DNA from: Aureibaculum algae
Lineage (GTDB): Bacteria; Bacteroidota; Bacteroidia; Flavobacteriales; Flavobacteriaceae
Length of the DNA stretch: 64,000 nt
Assembly: GCF_006065315.1 (NCBI RefSeq)
Contig: NZ_CP040749.1
Location: forward strand, 3,424,501-3,488,500
Direction: 5' to 3'
A model generated the notes under the pieces. It was not told where the DNA came from. It saw only the letters and a program-made list of their open reading frames with translations, and ran no database searches. A program made the translations under genes and the position numbers. This document shows, one piece after another, positions 46,963 through 55,521 of this stretch (position 1 is its first letter; every line of letters starts with the position of its first letter).

Positions 46963-49383
46963 ATGTACAAATTATACTTTAAAATTGCCCTAAGATATTT
47001 ACTTAAAAATAAGCTCTATTCGTTTATAAATATTACTGGATTAGCTATTGGTATTGCCTCTTTTATTCTGATTATGCTTTACGTAAATTACGAAATGAGT
47101 TATGATAAGTTTGAGGGGTCTGAGCATGTATATCGTGTCTTTATGGATGCCAAAGAAGGTGAGACCTTCGAGCCTTCAGATGCTCAAACTGCAAATCTTA
47201 TTGGCCCAACTTTAAAACGTGAATTCCCTGAAGTTAAAGAGCAAGTTCGATTGTATCGGTTTGAAAAGATTACTTTTAAAAGAGATGAAAAAGTATTTGA
47301 ATCCAACAAAGGAGCATTGGCAGATGCTACCTATTTTAAAATCTTTAACTATCCTTTATTAAAAGGGGCAAAAGAAACTGCCTTAGCAACTCCCAATGCG
47401 ATCGTGTTAACCAAAGATTTCTCAAAAAAAATATTTGGAAATGAAGACCCTATTGATAAAACCATTTCTGCCTTTTACAATGGAGAAGAAGCTTTATTAA
47501 CAGTTAAAGGTATTTTAAAAAACATACCCGATAATACCCATATGAAAACCAATTTTTTAATCTCTATGGAGACTTTTGCAAATTGGTGGGCATCAGATGA
47601 TCAGGTAGCACCAAATTGGGGACATTGCAATTTTTTTACCTATTTAAATGTTGATGAAAAAGCGAACTACAGCTTACTTAAAAATAAGGTAATTGCCTCT
47701 GACTTTGAAGATGACCCCGACGAAAGGTACAATATAGAACCTTTGGAAAGCATTCATTTATATTCAGATAAACCATATGAAGCCGAAGCAAATGGAAGTC
47801 TCAGCAGAATTAAATTTTTGACAGCAATTGCATTTATAATTCTCATTTTATCATGGCTTAATTATGTTAACCTTTCTACAACAAAATCGTTAGAAAGAGC
47901 AAAAGAGGTAGGTATTCGTAAAGTTGCAGGTGCACAAAGAATACAGCTCATTTTTCAATCTTTATCGGAATCTATTATTCTAAATATTATTGCAATTGTT
48001 CTAGCTGTTATATTGACGGTTTTTATGCTTTCTGTTTACAATAGTATAACGGGTAGCCAATTGGTCTTACAATCTTCAATGTTTACTCAGTTTTTACCTA
48101 TTATCGGGATTCTTGTATTAGGTATAGTACTTGCTGGATTATATCCCGCAATTTTATTAAGCGGCTACTCCCCTTCTAAGGCTTTAAAAGGCAAAGTAAG
48201 AACGTCAGCGAGCGGTTTAAATATCCGTAAAGGGCTCATTATTCTACAATTTATGGCTACCATTATATTGTTGATTGGCACCATAGTCGTAACGAAACAA
48301 ATTGATTTTTTACAAAAACAACCTATTGGAGCCAATTTAAATGAGACCGTTAGTTTTCAAGGTGAATTTCTTTCTCAACTATCAGACTCGTTGGTCAGAG
48401 ACAAATACAAAACACTTGAAAATGAAATAAAAGCATTTCCATTTGTAACTGCTGTCGCCCGAACGCAAACCTATCCTGGTGGAGGTTTTGACGAATTAAA
48501 TTCTTTCGTTGGTCTTACCTACCCTAATGGAACCGAAGACAGCAGGAAAACCTATTACGGCTATGCCACACAACCTGAATATTTCGATTTATTAGATATC
48601 AAGTTTCTTGGCGGAACTACTTTCACCAACAATTCAGCGGGTCAAAGTAGGTCAATCATTATTAATGAATCCGCAATGCGAGAAATGGAAATTGCCACTC
48701 CAAGTGATGCTATTGGAAAGGTTGCCACATTCTTTGGTATCAATTGGACAATTTCTGGTGTGGTAGAAAACTATCATCATTTTGGATTGAAAAGTTCTGT
48801 GTTACCTATGATTATAATTCACGATACAAGCAGTAATAATTTATTAGTAAAATTTAATAACAAGGTGTCTTCTAATTCAGGATATACGGCGGCTATTACT
48901 GATATTGAAAATAAATGGAAACAAGTTTTTCCGCAAAGCACTTTTAATTATACTTTTTTAGACAAAAAGTTTGAAGCACAATACAATGAAGATAAAAAGT
49001 TCAGTTCTGCCTTTCAAATTTTCACTATTCTTGCTATCTTAATTGCTTCCATGGGGCTTTTTGGATTAACTTCCTATACGTGTATACAGCGTAAAAAAGA
49101 AATAGGCATCCGTAAAGTAAATGGTGCAACTATTGGTCAAATACTACAATTATTAAATCAAGATTTTGTAAAATGGGTTGGAATTGCATTTATAATCGCC
49201 GTACCAATTTCGTATTACGCCATGAACAAATGGTTGGAAGGTTTTGCTTTTAAAACAACCATCAGTTGGTGGATATTTGCCTTAGCAGGAATTTCCGCAT
49301 TATTGATTGCTTTACTAACCGTAAGTTGGCAAAGTTTTAGAGCAGCAATGGCAAATCCGGTGGAAGCTTTAAAGGATGAGTAA
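46963..49383 (+). CDS. FtsX/MacB-type ABC permease 9
   Basis: An 806-residue FtsX permease, starting MYKLYFKIALRYLLKNK; coupling motifs RAKEVGIRKVAGAQ and RKKEIGIRKVNGAT. The second shares the VNGA variant with permease 8. C-terminus NPVEALKDE. It is 56 bp upstream of ATPase 2, its likely partner. Confidence 0.92.
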   Translation: MYKLYFKIALRYLLKNKLYSFINITGLAIGIASFILIMLYVNYEMSYDKFEGSEHVYRVFMDAKEGETFEPSDAQTANLIGPTLKREFPEVKEQVRLYRFEKITFKRDEKVFESNKGALADATYFKIFNYPLLKGAKETALATPNAIVLTKDFSKKIFGNEDPIDKTISAFYNGEEALLTVKGILKNIPDNTHMKTNFLISMETFANWWASDDQVAPNWGHCNFFTYLNVDEKANYSLLKNKVIASDFEDDPDERYNIEPLESIHLYSDKPYEAEANGSLSRIKFLTAIAFIILILSWLNYVNLSTTKSLERAKEVGIRKVAGAQRIQLIFQSLSESIILNIIAIVLAVILTVFMLSVYNSITGSQLVLQSSMFTQFLPIIGILVLGIVLAGLYPAILLSGYSPSKALKGKVRTSASGLNIRKGLIILQFMATIILLIGTIVVTKQIDFLQKQPIGANLNETVSFQGEFLSQLSDSLVRDKYKTLENEIKAFPFVTAVARTQTYPGGGFDELNSFVGLTYPNGTEDSRKTYYGYATQPEYFDLLDIKFLGGTTFTNNSAGQSRSIIINESAMREMEIATPSDAIGKVATFFGINWTISGVVENYHHFGLKSSVLPMIIIHDTSSNNLLVKFNNKVSSNSGYTAAITDIENKWKQVFPQSTFNYTFLDKKFEAQYNEDKKFSSAFQIFTILAILIASMGLFGLTSYTCIQRKKEIGIRKVNGATIGQILQLLNQDFVKWVGIAFIIAVPISYYAMNKWLEGFAFKTTISWWIFALAGISALLIALLTVSWQSFRAAMANPVEALKDE

Positions 49384-49439
49384 ATTTTAGAAAAATTAAA
49401 CAGATCTCTCGTACCACGAGATTATAAAAAAGATAAAAA

Positions 49440-50102
49440 ATGTTACTACAATTAAACAAAATTTTTAAATGGGTAAATTCAGGTGGACAACGGGTCTTCT
49501 TGTTAAAAGATTTCAACTTAGAAGTTGAGGAAGGAGAGTTTATTTCTATAATGGGACCTTCAGGTTCGGGTAAATCAACCTTGCTTAACATTATAGGCAT
49601 GTTAGATGGTTTTGATGAAGGTGAATACAATTTTATGGATGAATCTGTACATACCTTAAAAGAAAAACACCGAGCGAATTTATACAAACAGTACATTGGT
49701 TTTGTTTTTCAGGCCTATCATTTAATTGATGAATTGACTGTCTATGAAAATTTAGAAATGCCTTTATTGTATAAAAAAATAAGTGGATCTGAACGCAAAG
49801 CTCTTGTTGCTGATATGCTAGATCGATTTAATATCGTAGGGAAACAAAAACTATTCCCAACGCAATTAAGTGGTGGTCAACAACAATTGGTTGGTGTTGC
49901 CCGTGCATTAATTGGGAATCCGAAATTAATATTGGCTGATGAACCTACAGGAAATTTAAACTCCAAACAAGGAGAAGAAATTATGGAAATTTTTAAGCAA
50001 TTAAATAAAGAAGGAGTAACTATAATCCAAGTAACCCATTCAGAGAAAAATGCTGAATATGGTTCACGAATTATTAATTTATTAGATGGTAGAATGGTTT
50101 AG
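49440..50102 (+). CDS. ABC transporter ATPase 2 (MacB/LolD type, altered D-loop)
   Basis: A 220-residue ATPase with Walker A GPSGSGKST, Q-loop VFQAYHLI, signature LSGGQQQLVGVARAL, Walker B LILADEPTGNLNS and H-loop VTHSE. Two departures from ATPase 1: the Arg after GGQQQ is Leu, and the D-loop NLDS is NLNS, losing its Asp. The Walker B Glu is present, so ATP hydrolysis is still expected. It closes operon 2 and is convergent with the thioesterase gene. Confidence 0.93.
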   Translation: MLLQLNKIFKWVNSGGQRVFLLKDFNLEVEEGEFISIMGPSGSGKSTLLNIIGMLDGFDEGEYNFMDESVHTLKEKHRANLYKQYIGFVFQAYHLIDELTVYENLEMPLLYKKISGSERKALVADMLDRFNIVGKQKLFPTQLSGGQQQLVGVARALIGNPKLILADEPTGNLNSKQGEEIMEIFKQLNKEGVTIIQVTHSEKNAEYGSRIINLLDGRMV

Positions 50103-50205
50103 GTTTAGGTTTCGACTACGCTCAACCTGACAATAATACGTAACAATTGATTTCTTTTCGAAATATATTAAAGATATATATATATAATTTAAGCTTTTTC
50201 AATCC

Positions 50206-50241
50206 CTCCAACTTCTGACTGAAATCGTCTGAAGGGAGGAG
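50206..50241. terminator. Imperfect hairpin between convergent genes
   Basis: CTCC, CTTC and GAC (50206-50217) pair with GTC, GAAG and GGAG (50226-50241) around a 7-nt loop, with small internal mismatches. It sits between the ends of ATPase 2 (+) and the thioesterase (-) and could serve both directions; on the minus strand it is followed by an A/T-rich stretch. Upstream at 50112-50131, GGTT/AACC arms enclose CGACTACGCTC, another dispersed palindrome. Confidence 0.4.
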
Positions 50242-50253
50242 CCATTTAGTACT

Positions 50254-50667
50254 TTACAAACCAACTTTACGCTTCCAATCTTCAAAGAATTTAGGAGCCG
50301 TTAAAGCCAAGTCACCATTATCATCTGTAAAAACCTGAATGGTTTCACCCGTACACACAATTTTACCTTCGGGATTAAATATTTTATAAGTAAATATCAT
50401 TTTTGCCGCTGGTGAATCTACAAAAGTGGTTTCTATGGTGGCAATATCACCATATTTTAATGGTAATTTGTGCTCACAAGAAGATTTCACTATTGGGGTT
50501 GCAAAACCATTTGCTTTTACATCTAAATAAGAAATTCCATGTGACCTTCCGAACGCCTCTCTACCGTCTTCAAAATAGGTAATATAATTACCATGCCATA
50601 CAATACCAAGCGGATCTGTTTCATTAAAGCGAACGCGTATTTCTGAAGTGTAAGTGATACTTTTCAT
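50254..50667 (-). CDS. Hotdog acyl-CoA/acyl-ACP thioesterase
   Basis: A 137-residue 4-hydroxybenzoyl-CoA-thioesterase-type hotdog protein from the ATG at 50667 (longer open frame to 50850 overlaps the SnoaL-like gene and is not used). VRFNETDPLGIVWHGNYITYFEDGREAF is the family signature, with Asp of the ETDPLG turn as the likely catalytic residue. It would release an acyl chain from a carrier. Last gene of the right pigment half; 22 bp from the SnoaL-like gene. Confidence 0.88.
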   Translation of the reverse strand: MKSITYTSEIRVRFNETDPLGIVWHGNYITYFEDGREAFGRSHGISYLDVKANGFATPIVKSSCEHKLPLKYGDIATIETTFVDSPAAKMIFTYKIFNPEGKIVCTGETIQVFTDDNGDLALTAPKFFEDWKRKVGL

Positions 50668-50689
50668 TAACTTATGGATTATAGTAAAT

Positions 50690-51064
50690 TTAATACATTT
50701 TGTTTTCGTTTGCCGAAGTTTTTGGTATTTGCTGAATCGCATCCCAATGTTCAACAATTTTTGCGTTGGCATCAAATCTGAAAAAATCCATCGTAACGTA
50801 CTCATCACTATCAGGCCATATTTGGTGCGTATGTAATGCAACCAAATCATTTTCAGAGATTACACGAACAAATTCAATTGATTTCTTAGGATATTCTCTT
50901 TGCATGCGTTCAAAATATTCAATAAAACCCTCCGTACCATTAGCCACATCAGGATTATGTTGAATGTATGCTTCCCCAACATATAATTCTATAGCTTTTC
51001 TTGGATTCCCTTCATATGCCAATTTGTAAAACGCTACGGCATTTTCTTTCATTTTTTCTTTCAT
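50690..51064 (-). CDS. SnoaL/NTF2-like small protein
   Basis: A 124-residue alpha-beta cone protein: FYKLAYEGNPRKAIELYVGEAYIQHNP, then EGFIEYFERMQREYP and a C-terminal sheet FFRFDANAKIVEHWDAIQ, the typical order of SnoaL-like polyketide cyclase/NTF2 proteins. Many members bind small hydrophobic ligands, some are cyclases. A role on a polyketide intermediate is conceivable but unproven. It lies between the thioesterase and the ABC-2 permease genes. Confidence 0.75.
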   Translation of the reverse strand: MKEKMKENAVAFYKLAYEGNPRKAIELYVGEAYIQHNPDVANGTEGFIEYFERMQREYPKKSIEFVRVISENDLVALHTHQIWPDSDEYVTMDFFRFDANAKIVEHWDAIQQIPKTSANENKMY

Positions 51065-51106
51065 AAATAATTAATTTAGCCAGTGAGCATCATACTAACA
51101 ACCCCA

Positions 51107-52396
51107 TCAAACCGCCCGTTTCCTTTTATCATACCATACTGAAATACCAACTGTTATGATAAAAAACAATAATAACAGTCCAATATCTGGTAAGATTTCT
51201 AAAATTCCACCATTACGAAGTAGCACATCATAAAAAGCATTTAATCCCCAATTCATTGGTGAAATATTTGATATGATTTGCATAAAATTAGGCATTAAAA
51301 ATACAGGTACCCAAACACCGCCAATTGCGGCCAAAATAACAACCATAGTAGCTCCTAGCGGTGCTGACTGTTCTGGTGTGGTTGATAATGTGCCTAATAA
51401 AATACCAAAACCAATTGCTGCCAATCCTGAAAATAAAGCAACTACAAACAAGGTGAAAAAGTTAGAGCCAACTTCTAGAGCATGTAAACCTAACATTGGT
51501 AATACATAAACACCTACTGCTAACATTAATAAAAACTGAACTAAACAGACTATCAAATAGGTAATCGATTTTCCACCCAACACGGTTAAATAGGAAACTG
51601 GATTTGTCCGTAACCGAACAAACGTACCTTGATTTTTTTCTTTTACAATATTTATAGATAATGGAATAACAATAAAAAATATGGCAAAGAGCGTCCACGC
51701 AGGTACATTGTGTTGTGTAGAATTGGGTAAGGTTACCCCTTGCCCCTCTTTGGGATTTATTTCTTTAAATGAAACGAAATTGTTTTCAGTCAATAATGGA
51801 TTTTCTTCGTTGGGTTCTCCTTCACTTAATTCCGCTTGAAAAGCTTCATAAATAGATTTTGATTCTATTCTAGAAATCATTTTATCTATGTTGCTCATTA
51901 CTGCATTTTTAAACGATTTTTGAACAGCAGGATCAAAATACAATTTGATTTCTTTATTTAAGATAACCTCATCAGCAACTTTAGGCTCATCATCTACGCC
52001 AAATTCACTAAGAATTTTGGCTACATTTCGATTTACTTTTTTATCTAAGTCAGCACTTAAATGTTGTGGAATAATTACAGCGAGTTGGTATTTTCCTTTT
52101 AACACAGCTGTCTTTGCCGCTTCTTCTGTAAAATTATTTTCCGCTTGTTTGGTGACAATTTCAAAGGCATCACTTTTGTTCAGATTTTCTAAAATGGTAG
52201 CAGATATTGCTCCATTATCTTGATCTACAAAAAGAATGGGAATTTTAGCGTCATTTATCGTTTTAAACGAACTATCTTGAATTAAAGTAATGGTGATTAT
52301 CAACACCAACGGCATTACAAAAAGAATAACCAAACCACCCAAATCTCTTGATAAGAGTAACATTTCTTTATATGTAGAACTGATCAGTTTACGCAT
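51107..52396 (-). CDS. ABC-2 type transporter permease
   Basis: A 429-residue permease with an N-terminal TM (~18-38), a large extracytoplasmic domain (~40-225) and five or six C-terminal TMs (VPAWTLFAIFFIVIPLSINIV onward), the usual ABC-2/YhfL-like layout. Overlaps the ATPase gene by 8 bp, so the pair form one exporter. Such an ABC-2 pair is a regular part of flexirubin loci; cargo unknown. Confidence 0.9.
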   Translation of the reverse strand: MRKLISSTYKEMLLLSRDLGGLVILFVMPLVLIITITLIQDSSFKTINDAKIPILFVDQDNGAISATILENLNKSDAFEIVTKQAENNFTEEAAKTAVLKGKYQLAVIIPQHLSADLDKKVNRNVAKILSEFGVDDEPKVADEVILNKEIKLYFDPAVQKSFKNAVMSNIDKMISRIESKSIYEAFQAELSEGEPNEENPLLTENNFVSFKEINPKEGQGVTLPNSTQHNVPAWTLFAIFFIVIPLSINIVKEKNQGTFVRLRTNPVSYLTVLGGKSITYLIVCLVQFLLMLAVGVYVLPMLGLHALEVGSNFFTLFVVALFSGLAAIGFGILLGTLSTTPEQSAPLGATMVVILAAIGGVWVPVFLMPNFMQIISNISPMNWGLNAFYDVLLRNGGILEILPDIGLLLLFFIITVGISVWYDKRKRAV

Positions 52397-53144
52397 AATC
52401 TCTTAAAGCCTCACCTGTTAATTGAATAAATACATCTTCTAAATTCTGAGCATCATTTGTGTTGTCGATAAGCTCTTTTGGAGTCCCTGAGGCAACAATT
52501 GTACCACTATCAATTATCGATACTTGGGTACAAAATGTCTCTGCTTCATTTAAATGATGTGATGTATAAACGATCGTAGTTCCATTAGCATTTAACATTT
52601 TTAAATGCTCAATAATTACATTCTTAGATTGTACATCTACGCCTACTGTGGGCTCGTCTAAAAATAATATTTCTGGTTTATGTAAAATACCTGCAATAAG
52701 ATTTACACGTCTTTTCATACCTCCAGAAAAAGTACTCACTTTTTTATTCTTAAATTTTGAGAGTCCTAAATGATCTAAACTTTCAATAACTTTTGTTTTT
52801 AAAGTAGTACCTGACAATCCATACATCGCTCCGAAATACATCAAATTTTCATAGGCGGATAATGTTGGGTACAAGGCATATTCTTGAGGAACAACACCAA
52901 TAGCCTGCTTAATATTTTTAGCATTTTCTTTAAATGAGAGTCCGTTAATCTTGATCTTTCCAGCCGTTGGTTTTAGCAAACCACACAACATAGAAATCAA
53001 CGTGGTTTTACCAGCTCCATTCGGACCTAATAAACCATAAATTTCACCTTTTTCAATGTCTAAATCCAAGTGATGGATGGAGTAATTATCCGCTCCTTTA
53101 TATTTTTTGGAAACCGTATCGATTTGAATAACAGCGTCAGTCAT
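52389..53144 (-). CDS. ABC-2 transporter ATP-binding protein
   Basis: A 251-residue ATPase with Walker A GPNGAGKTT, Q-loop VVPQEYALYPTLSA, signature STFSGGMKRRVNLIA, Walker B ILFLDEPTVGVDVQS and H-loop TSHHLNEAE, all characteristic of the ABC-2/drug-resistance type. Partner of the permease encoded immediately downstream. One base separates it from the BtrH-like gene. Confidence 0.94.
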   Translation of the reverse strand: MTDAVIQIDTVSKKYKGADNYSIHHLDLDIEKGEIYGLLGPNGAGKTTLISMLCGLLKPTAGKIKINGLSFKENAKNIKQAIGVVPQEYALYPTLSAYENLMYFGAMYGLSGTTLKTKVIESLDHLGLSKFKNKKVSTFSGGMKRRVNLIAGILHKPEILFLDEPTVGVDVQSKNVIIEHLKMLNANGTTIVYTSHHLNEAETFCTQVSIIDSGTIVASGTPKELIDNTNDAQNLEDVFIQLTGEALRDYA

Positions 53145-53145
53145 T

Positions 53146-54141
53146 TTATATCGCTTTCTTTAATTTTTTAAAGAATACCTCTTCCCTATTAGAAAGGGCT
53201 ACTAATTGATCGGCTACTTTATTATAAGCATCTAATTCAGAGCTTCTATTTTTATAAATTCGTGAAGCATCAATAGCAAAATCACGCCAAGAATCGCCTA
53301 TTTCAGTTATTTCCAAGGACAATTCTTTTAATTTAGGATTTTTTAATATTACCGCAGCTTCCTGTAAAAAAGCACCGTAAATAAAACGGAATCCACCGCC
53401 GCCAGTACCAATTTCTTCTTGCATTCTAACCAGTTGCCCCAAATAATGATTGGCTACTTTTACGCCTTTCTTTTCCGGCCATTTTCGAATCAATTTAGCT
53501 ATGGTTCGCATACCTCTGACTCCAACATAGGGAACAGGTGCTAACATATCACGACAAACCGTTTTAATTCCCTTTTTTATGGCACTTTCCAATTGCAATT
53601 CTTTTGGGAAGTGAACAGGATAATACATATGCCCTTTAGGAGCCATAGCTCCTTTGGCAAAACGCACTCTATTTAATTCTTTTTTGGTTAAAGTGGTTGT
53701 CGTTTCCATAACAGGATCACTAATTAAATAAGTATCCTCTTCTTTACCATAAACAACCAAGTTATGAGCATTAAAATGAAAACGATATTCGTCTGGAAAA
53801 TAAGACAAATGATAAACGCCAACTTGTAAACCAACAGGATTATTACGTTGCAATTCCGCTTCTAAAGCCTTTTCCGCATTACTTTCGTTTCTGAATTTAA
53901 AGCGTTTCACTTTTATCCCTACGCGTTGAGCGAAACGTTTAAAAATGATACCTGGCATGGGTCTAAAACTCACCACAGGAGCGTGATTCACTTTTAAAAA
54001 GGGAATGTATACAAAGAAAAGACCAGAACCAATACCAAATACCATTGGTTCACTGATTTGATATCCTTTATGTTTTAGTAAGTTTGAAACCACCCCATTT
54101 TCACAATGTGCAGATTGATGATGTGTAAAGTCTATCTTCAT
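53146..54141 (-). CDS. BtrH-like acyltransferase family protein (BtrH N-terminal + DUF4872)
   Basis: A 331-residue protein beginning with THHQSAHCENGVVSNLL, the BtrH N-terminal signature with a conserved Cys, followed by a papain-like region (HFNAHNLVVYGKEEDTYLISDPV, His and Asp) and a helical C-terminal domain of DUF4872 type. In butirosin synthesis BtrH moves an acyl group from a carrier protein to an amine. Here an acyl-transfer role, for example joining an ACP-bound polyene to the resorcinol, is inference. Overlaps the small upstream gene by 4 bp. Confidence 0.8.
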   Translation of the reverse strand: MKIDFTHHQSAHCENGVVSNLLKHKGYQISEPMVFGIGSGLFFVYIPFLKVNHAPVVSFRPMPGIIFKRFAQRVGIKVKRFKFRNESNAEKALEAELQRNNPVGLQVGVYHLSYFPDEYRFHFNAHNLVVYGKEEDTYLISDPVMETTTTLTKKELNRVRFAKGAMAPKGHMYYPVHFPKELQLESAIKKGIKTVCRDMLAPVPYVGVRGMRTIAKLIRKWPEKKGVKVANHYLGQLVRMQEEIGTGGGGFRFIYGAFLQEAAVILKNPKLKELSLEITEIGDSWRDFAIDASRIYKNRSSELDAYNKVADQLVALSNREEVFFKKLKKAI

Positions 54142-54545
54142 ATGTTTTTATCAATATCCTGCAATTGCTCGATGGTAATATCAAAAACATCTGCGTATTT
54201 CTGTAATATTTTAGTATTTAATTTTTTAAAAACCTGAGGCTTAAAATGTCTTTTAACACGCCATTGCCAGAGTCCTACATAACTTGCCAAAATAGGTAAA
54301 TCCATTTTATTAACTTCCATGTAATAATCAATTGGACTAGACTCATTTGCTTCTACTCTCTTTTTAGCAGCGTCAATTCGTTCTTTAATATCTTGAATGG
54401 CATTATCTAAAGCGATGGTTTTCGGATCCCAACCTGTACTGTTTTCTGTAGTATATTCACCATTTTCATCAACAGCATAACAGAGTTCACGAAAATTAGC
54501 GGACTCTAAATTACTTTTGTCTTGTGGTACTTCACTTTTTTTCAT
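54138..54545 (-). CDS. Small pigment-cluster protein of unknown function
   Basis: A 135-residue, Lys-rich, helical protein with no signal peptide. The C-terminal half (DLPILASYVGLWQWRVKRHF, then LQKYADVFDITIEQL) has the spacing of a degenerate Cro/CI-type helix-turn-helix, but I cannot confirm DNA binding. It overlaps the BtrH-like gene by 4 bp and is therefore likely to be a real, co-translated gene. 90 bp lie between it and the hotdog gene upstream. Confidence 0.55.
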   Translation of the reverse strand: MKKSEVPQDKSNLESANFRELCYAVDENGEYTTENSTGWDPKTIALDNAIQDIKERIDAAKKRVEANESSPIDYYMEVNKMDLPILASYVGLWQWRVKRHFKPQVFKKLNTKILQKYADVFDITIEQLQDIDKNI

Positions 54546-54635
54546 GCGTTTATACTTATTGTTTGTTAACGGTCACGTTAATCGTATTGATCATTTACTT
54601 GGGAAACAACACTTTTAACCTGCTCGTTTCATGTC

Positions 54636-55094
54636 TTATTCTACTTCTTTAATAAATAAGTTCATTACACATTCAGCTAAAACAATTTCTGCATTTTCAA
54701 TACTACAATTTAATGCACAAATACTATATCCATCAGCATCAAATCTTGAAATTAGATTTGCAGTGGTAACAATTGTCTCGTTTAATTGTGGCAATTTAAT
54801 GATATTAAACGACTTAACACCACTTATAAAACCTACAAGCTTTGTGTTTTTTCCTTCAACATCTTCCTCATCAAAATAACTTTTACCTACTATAGCAGAA
54901 CATGTTTGAGCAGCATTTTCTATTAAACCCGACTCCGAAAGCACATTGTCATCCACAAAAATACAATCAGACGTAATTAAAAAATCAGTCTTAACACTTT
55001 CATTATCAATTGACAATAAAGTATCTACCATTAACATAGGAACTCTATGTGGTAGAAAGTTTTTAATATCAATATGACTTGAAGTGCTATCCAA
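54636..55094 (-). CDS. Hotdog dehydratase-like protein (His-bearing partner)
   Basis: A 152-residue FabZ/ApeP-type hotdog protein. FLPHRVPMLMVDTLL (residues ~14-28) keeps the His of the FabZ HRxP motif, and SGLIENAAQTCSAIV corresponds to the helix carrying the catalytic Glu. Adjacent to a second hotdog gene with 0 bp between, so a heteromeric dehydratase or a matched pair acting on different chain lengths is likely. Confidence 0.8.
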   Translation of the reverse strand: MDSTSSHIDIKNFLPHRVPMLMVDTLLSIDNESVKTDFLITSDCIFVDDNVLSESGLIENAAQTCSAIVGKSYFDEEDVEGKNTKLVGFISGVKSFNIIKLPQLNETIVTTANLISRFDADGYSICALNCSIENAEIVLAECVMNLFIKEVE

Positions 55095-55520
55095 TTATTT
55101 TGCAACTACTGTTTTCATTTCGCTAGTAGCGATTGATTTACCATTTAGTTTAACGTTAATGGCGACTAAAGTTACACCCATTACTTCGTGTAAAATAGAA
55201 GCCGTTGTTTCTAACGTATCATTTAATTGGGGCAAGATAAGAATTTCTACGCTTTTAATAGATCCTATATATCCAGTAGGAGAAGGTTTATCTAATAAAT
55301 GGTATTTATACCCAGTATGCAGTGCAACTGTTTGAGCCATATGCTCAATTAAACCAGGTTCTGTAAACGTATTATTTTTAGTAAAAATATTGGCATCTGA
55401 AATGGTTAAACAAGAAGTAACCTCGCTATCCGTATAATGTAATAATTTATCAACCATTACAAACGGTGCTTTTTGTGGAATTAAATTAGTTACGGGTATG
55501 TTTAACGAATCGTTATTCAA
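55095..55520 (-). CDS. Hotdog dehydratase-like protein (lacks N-terminal His)
   Basis: A 141-residue paralogue of the neighbouring hotdog protein. The FabZ HRxP position reads LIPQKAPFVMVDKLL, with Gln in place of the catalytic His, while PGLIEHMAQTVALH retains the Glu helix. It may therefore be a structural subunit, or supply only the Glu in a mixed active site. One base separates it from the DarB-type gene. Confidence 0.78.
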   Translation of the reverse strand: MNNDSLNIPVTNLIPQKAPFVMVDKLLHYTDSEVTSCLTISDANIFTKNNTFTEPGLIEHMAQTVALHTGYKYHLLDKPSPTGYIGSIKSVEILILPQLNDTLETTASILHEVMGVTLVAINVKLNGKSIATSEMKTVVAK

Positions 55521-55521
55521 A

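Noticed and set aside
50668..50850. N-terminal extension of the thioesterase frame to 50850
   Set aside because: It would overlap the SnoaL-like gene by about 160 bp and has no similarity to thioesterases; the ATG at 50667 starts right at the conserved domain.
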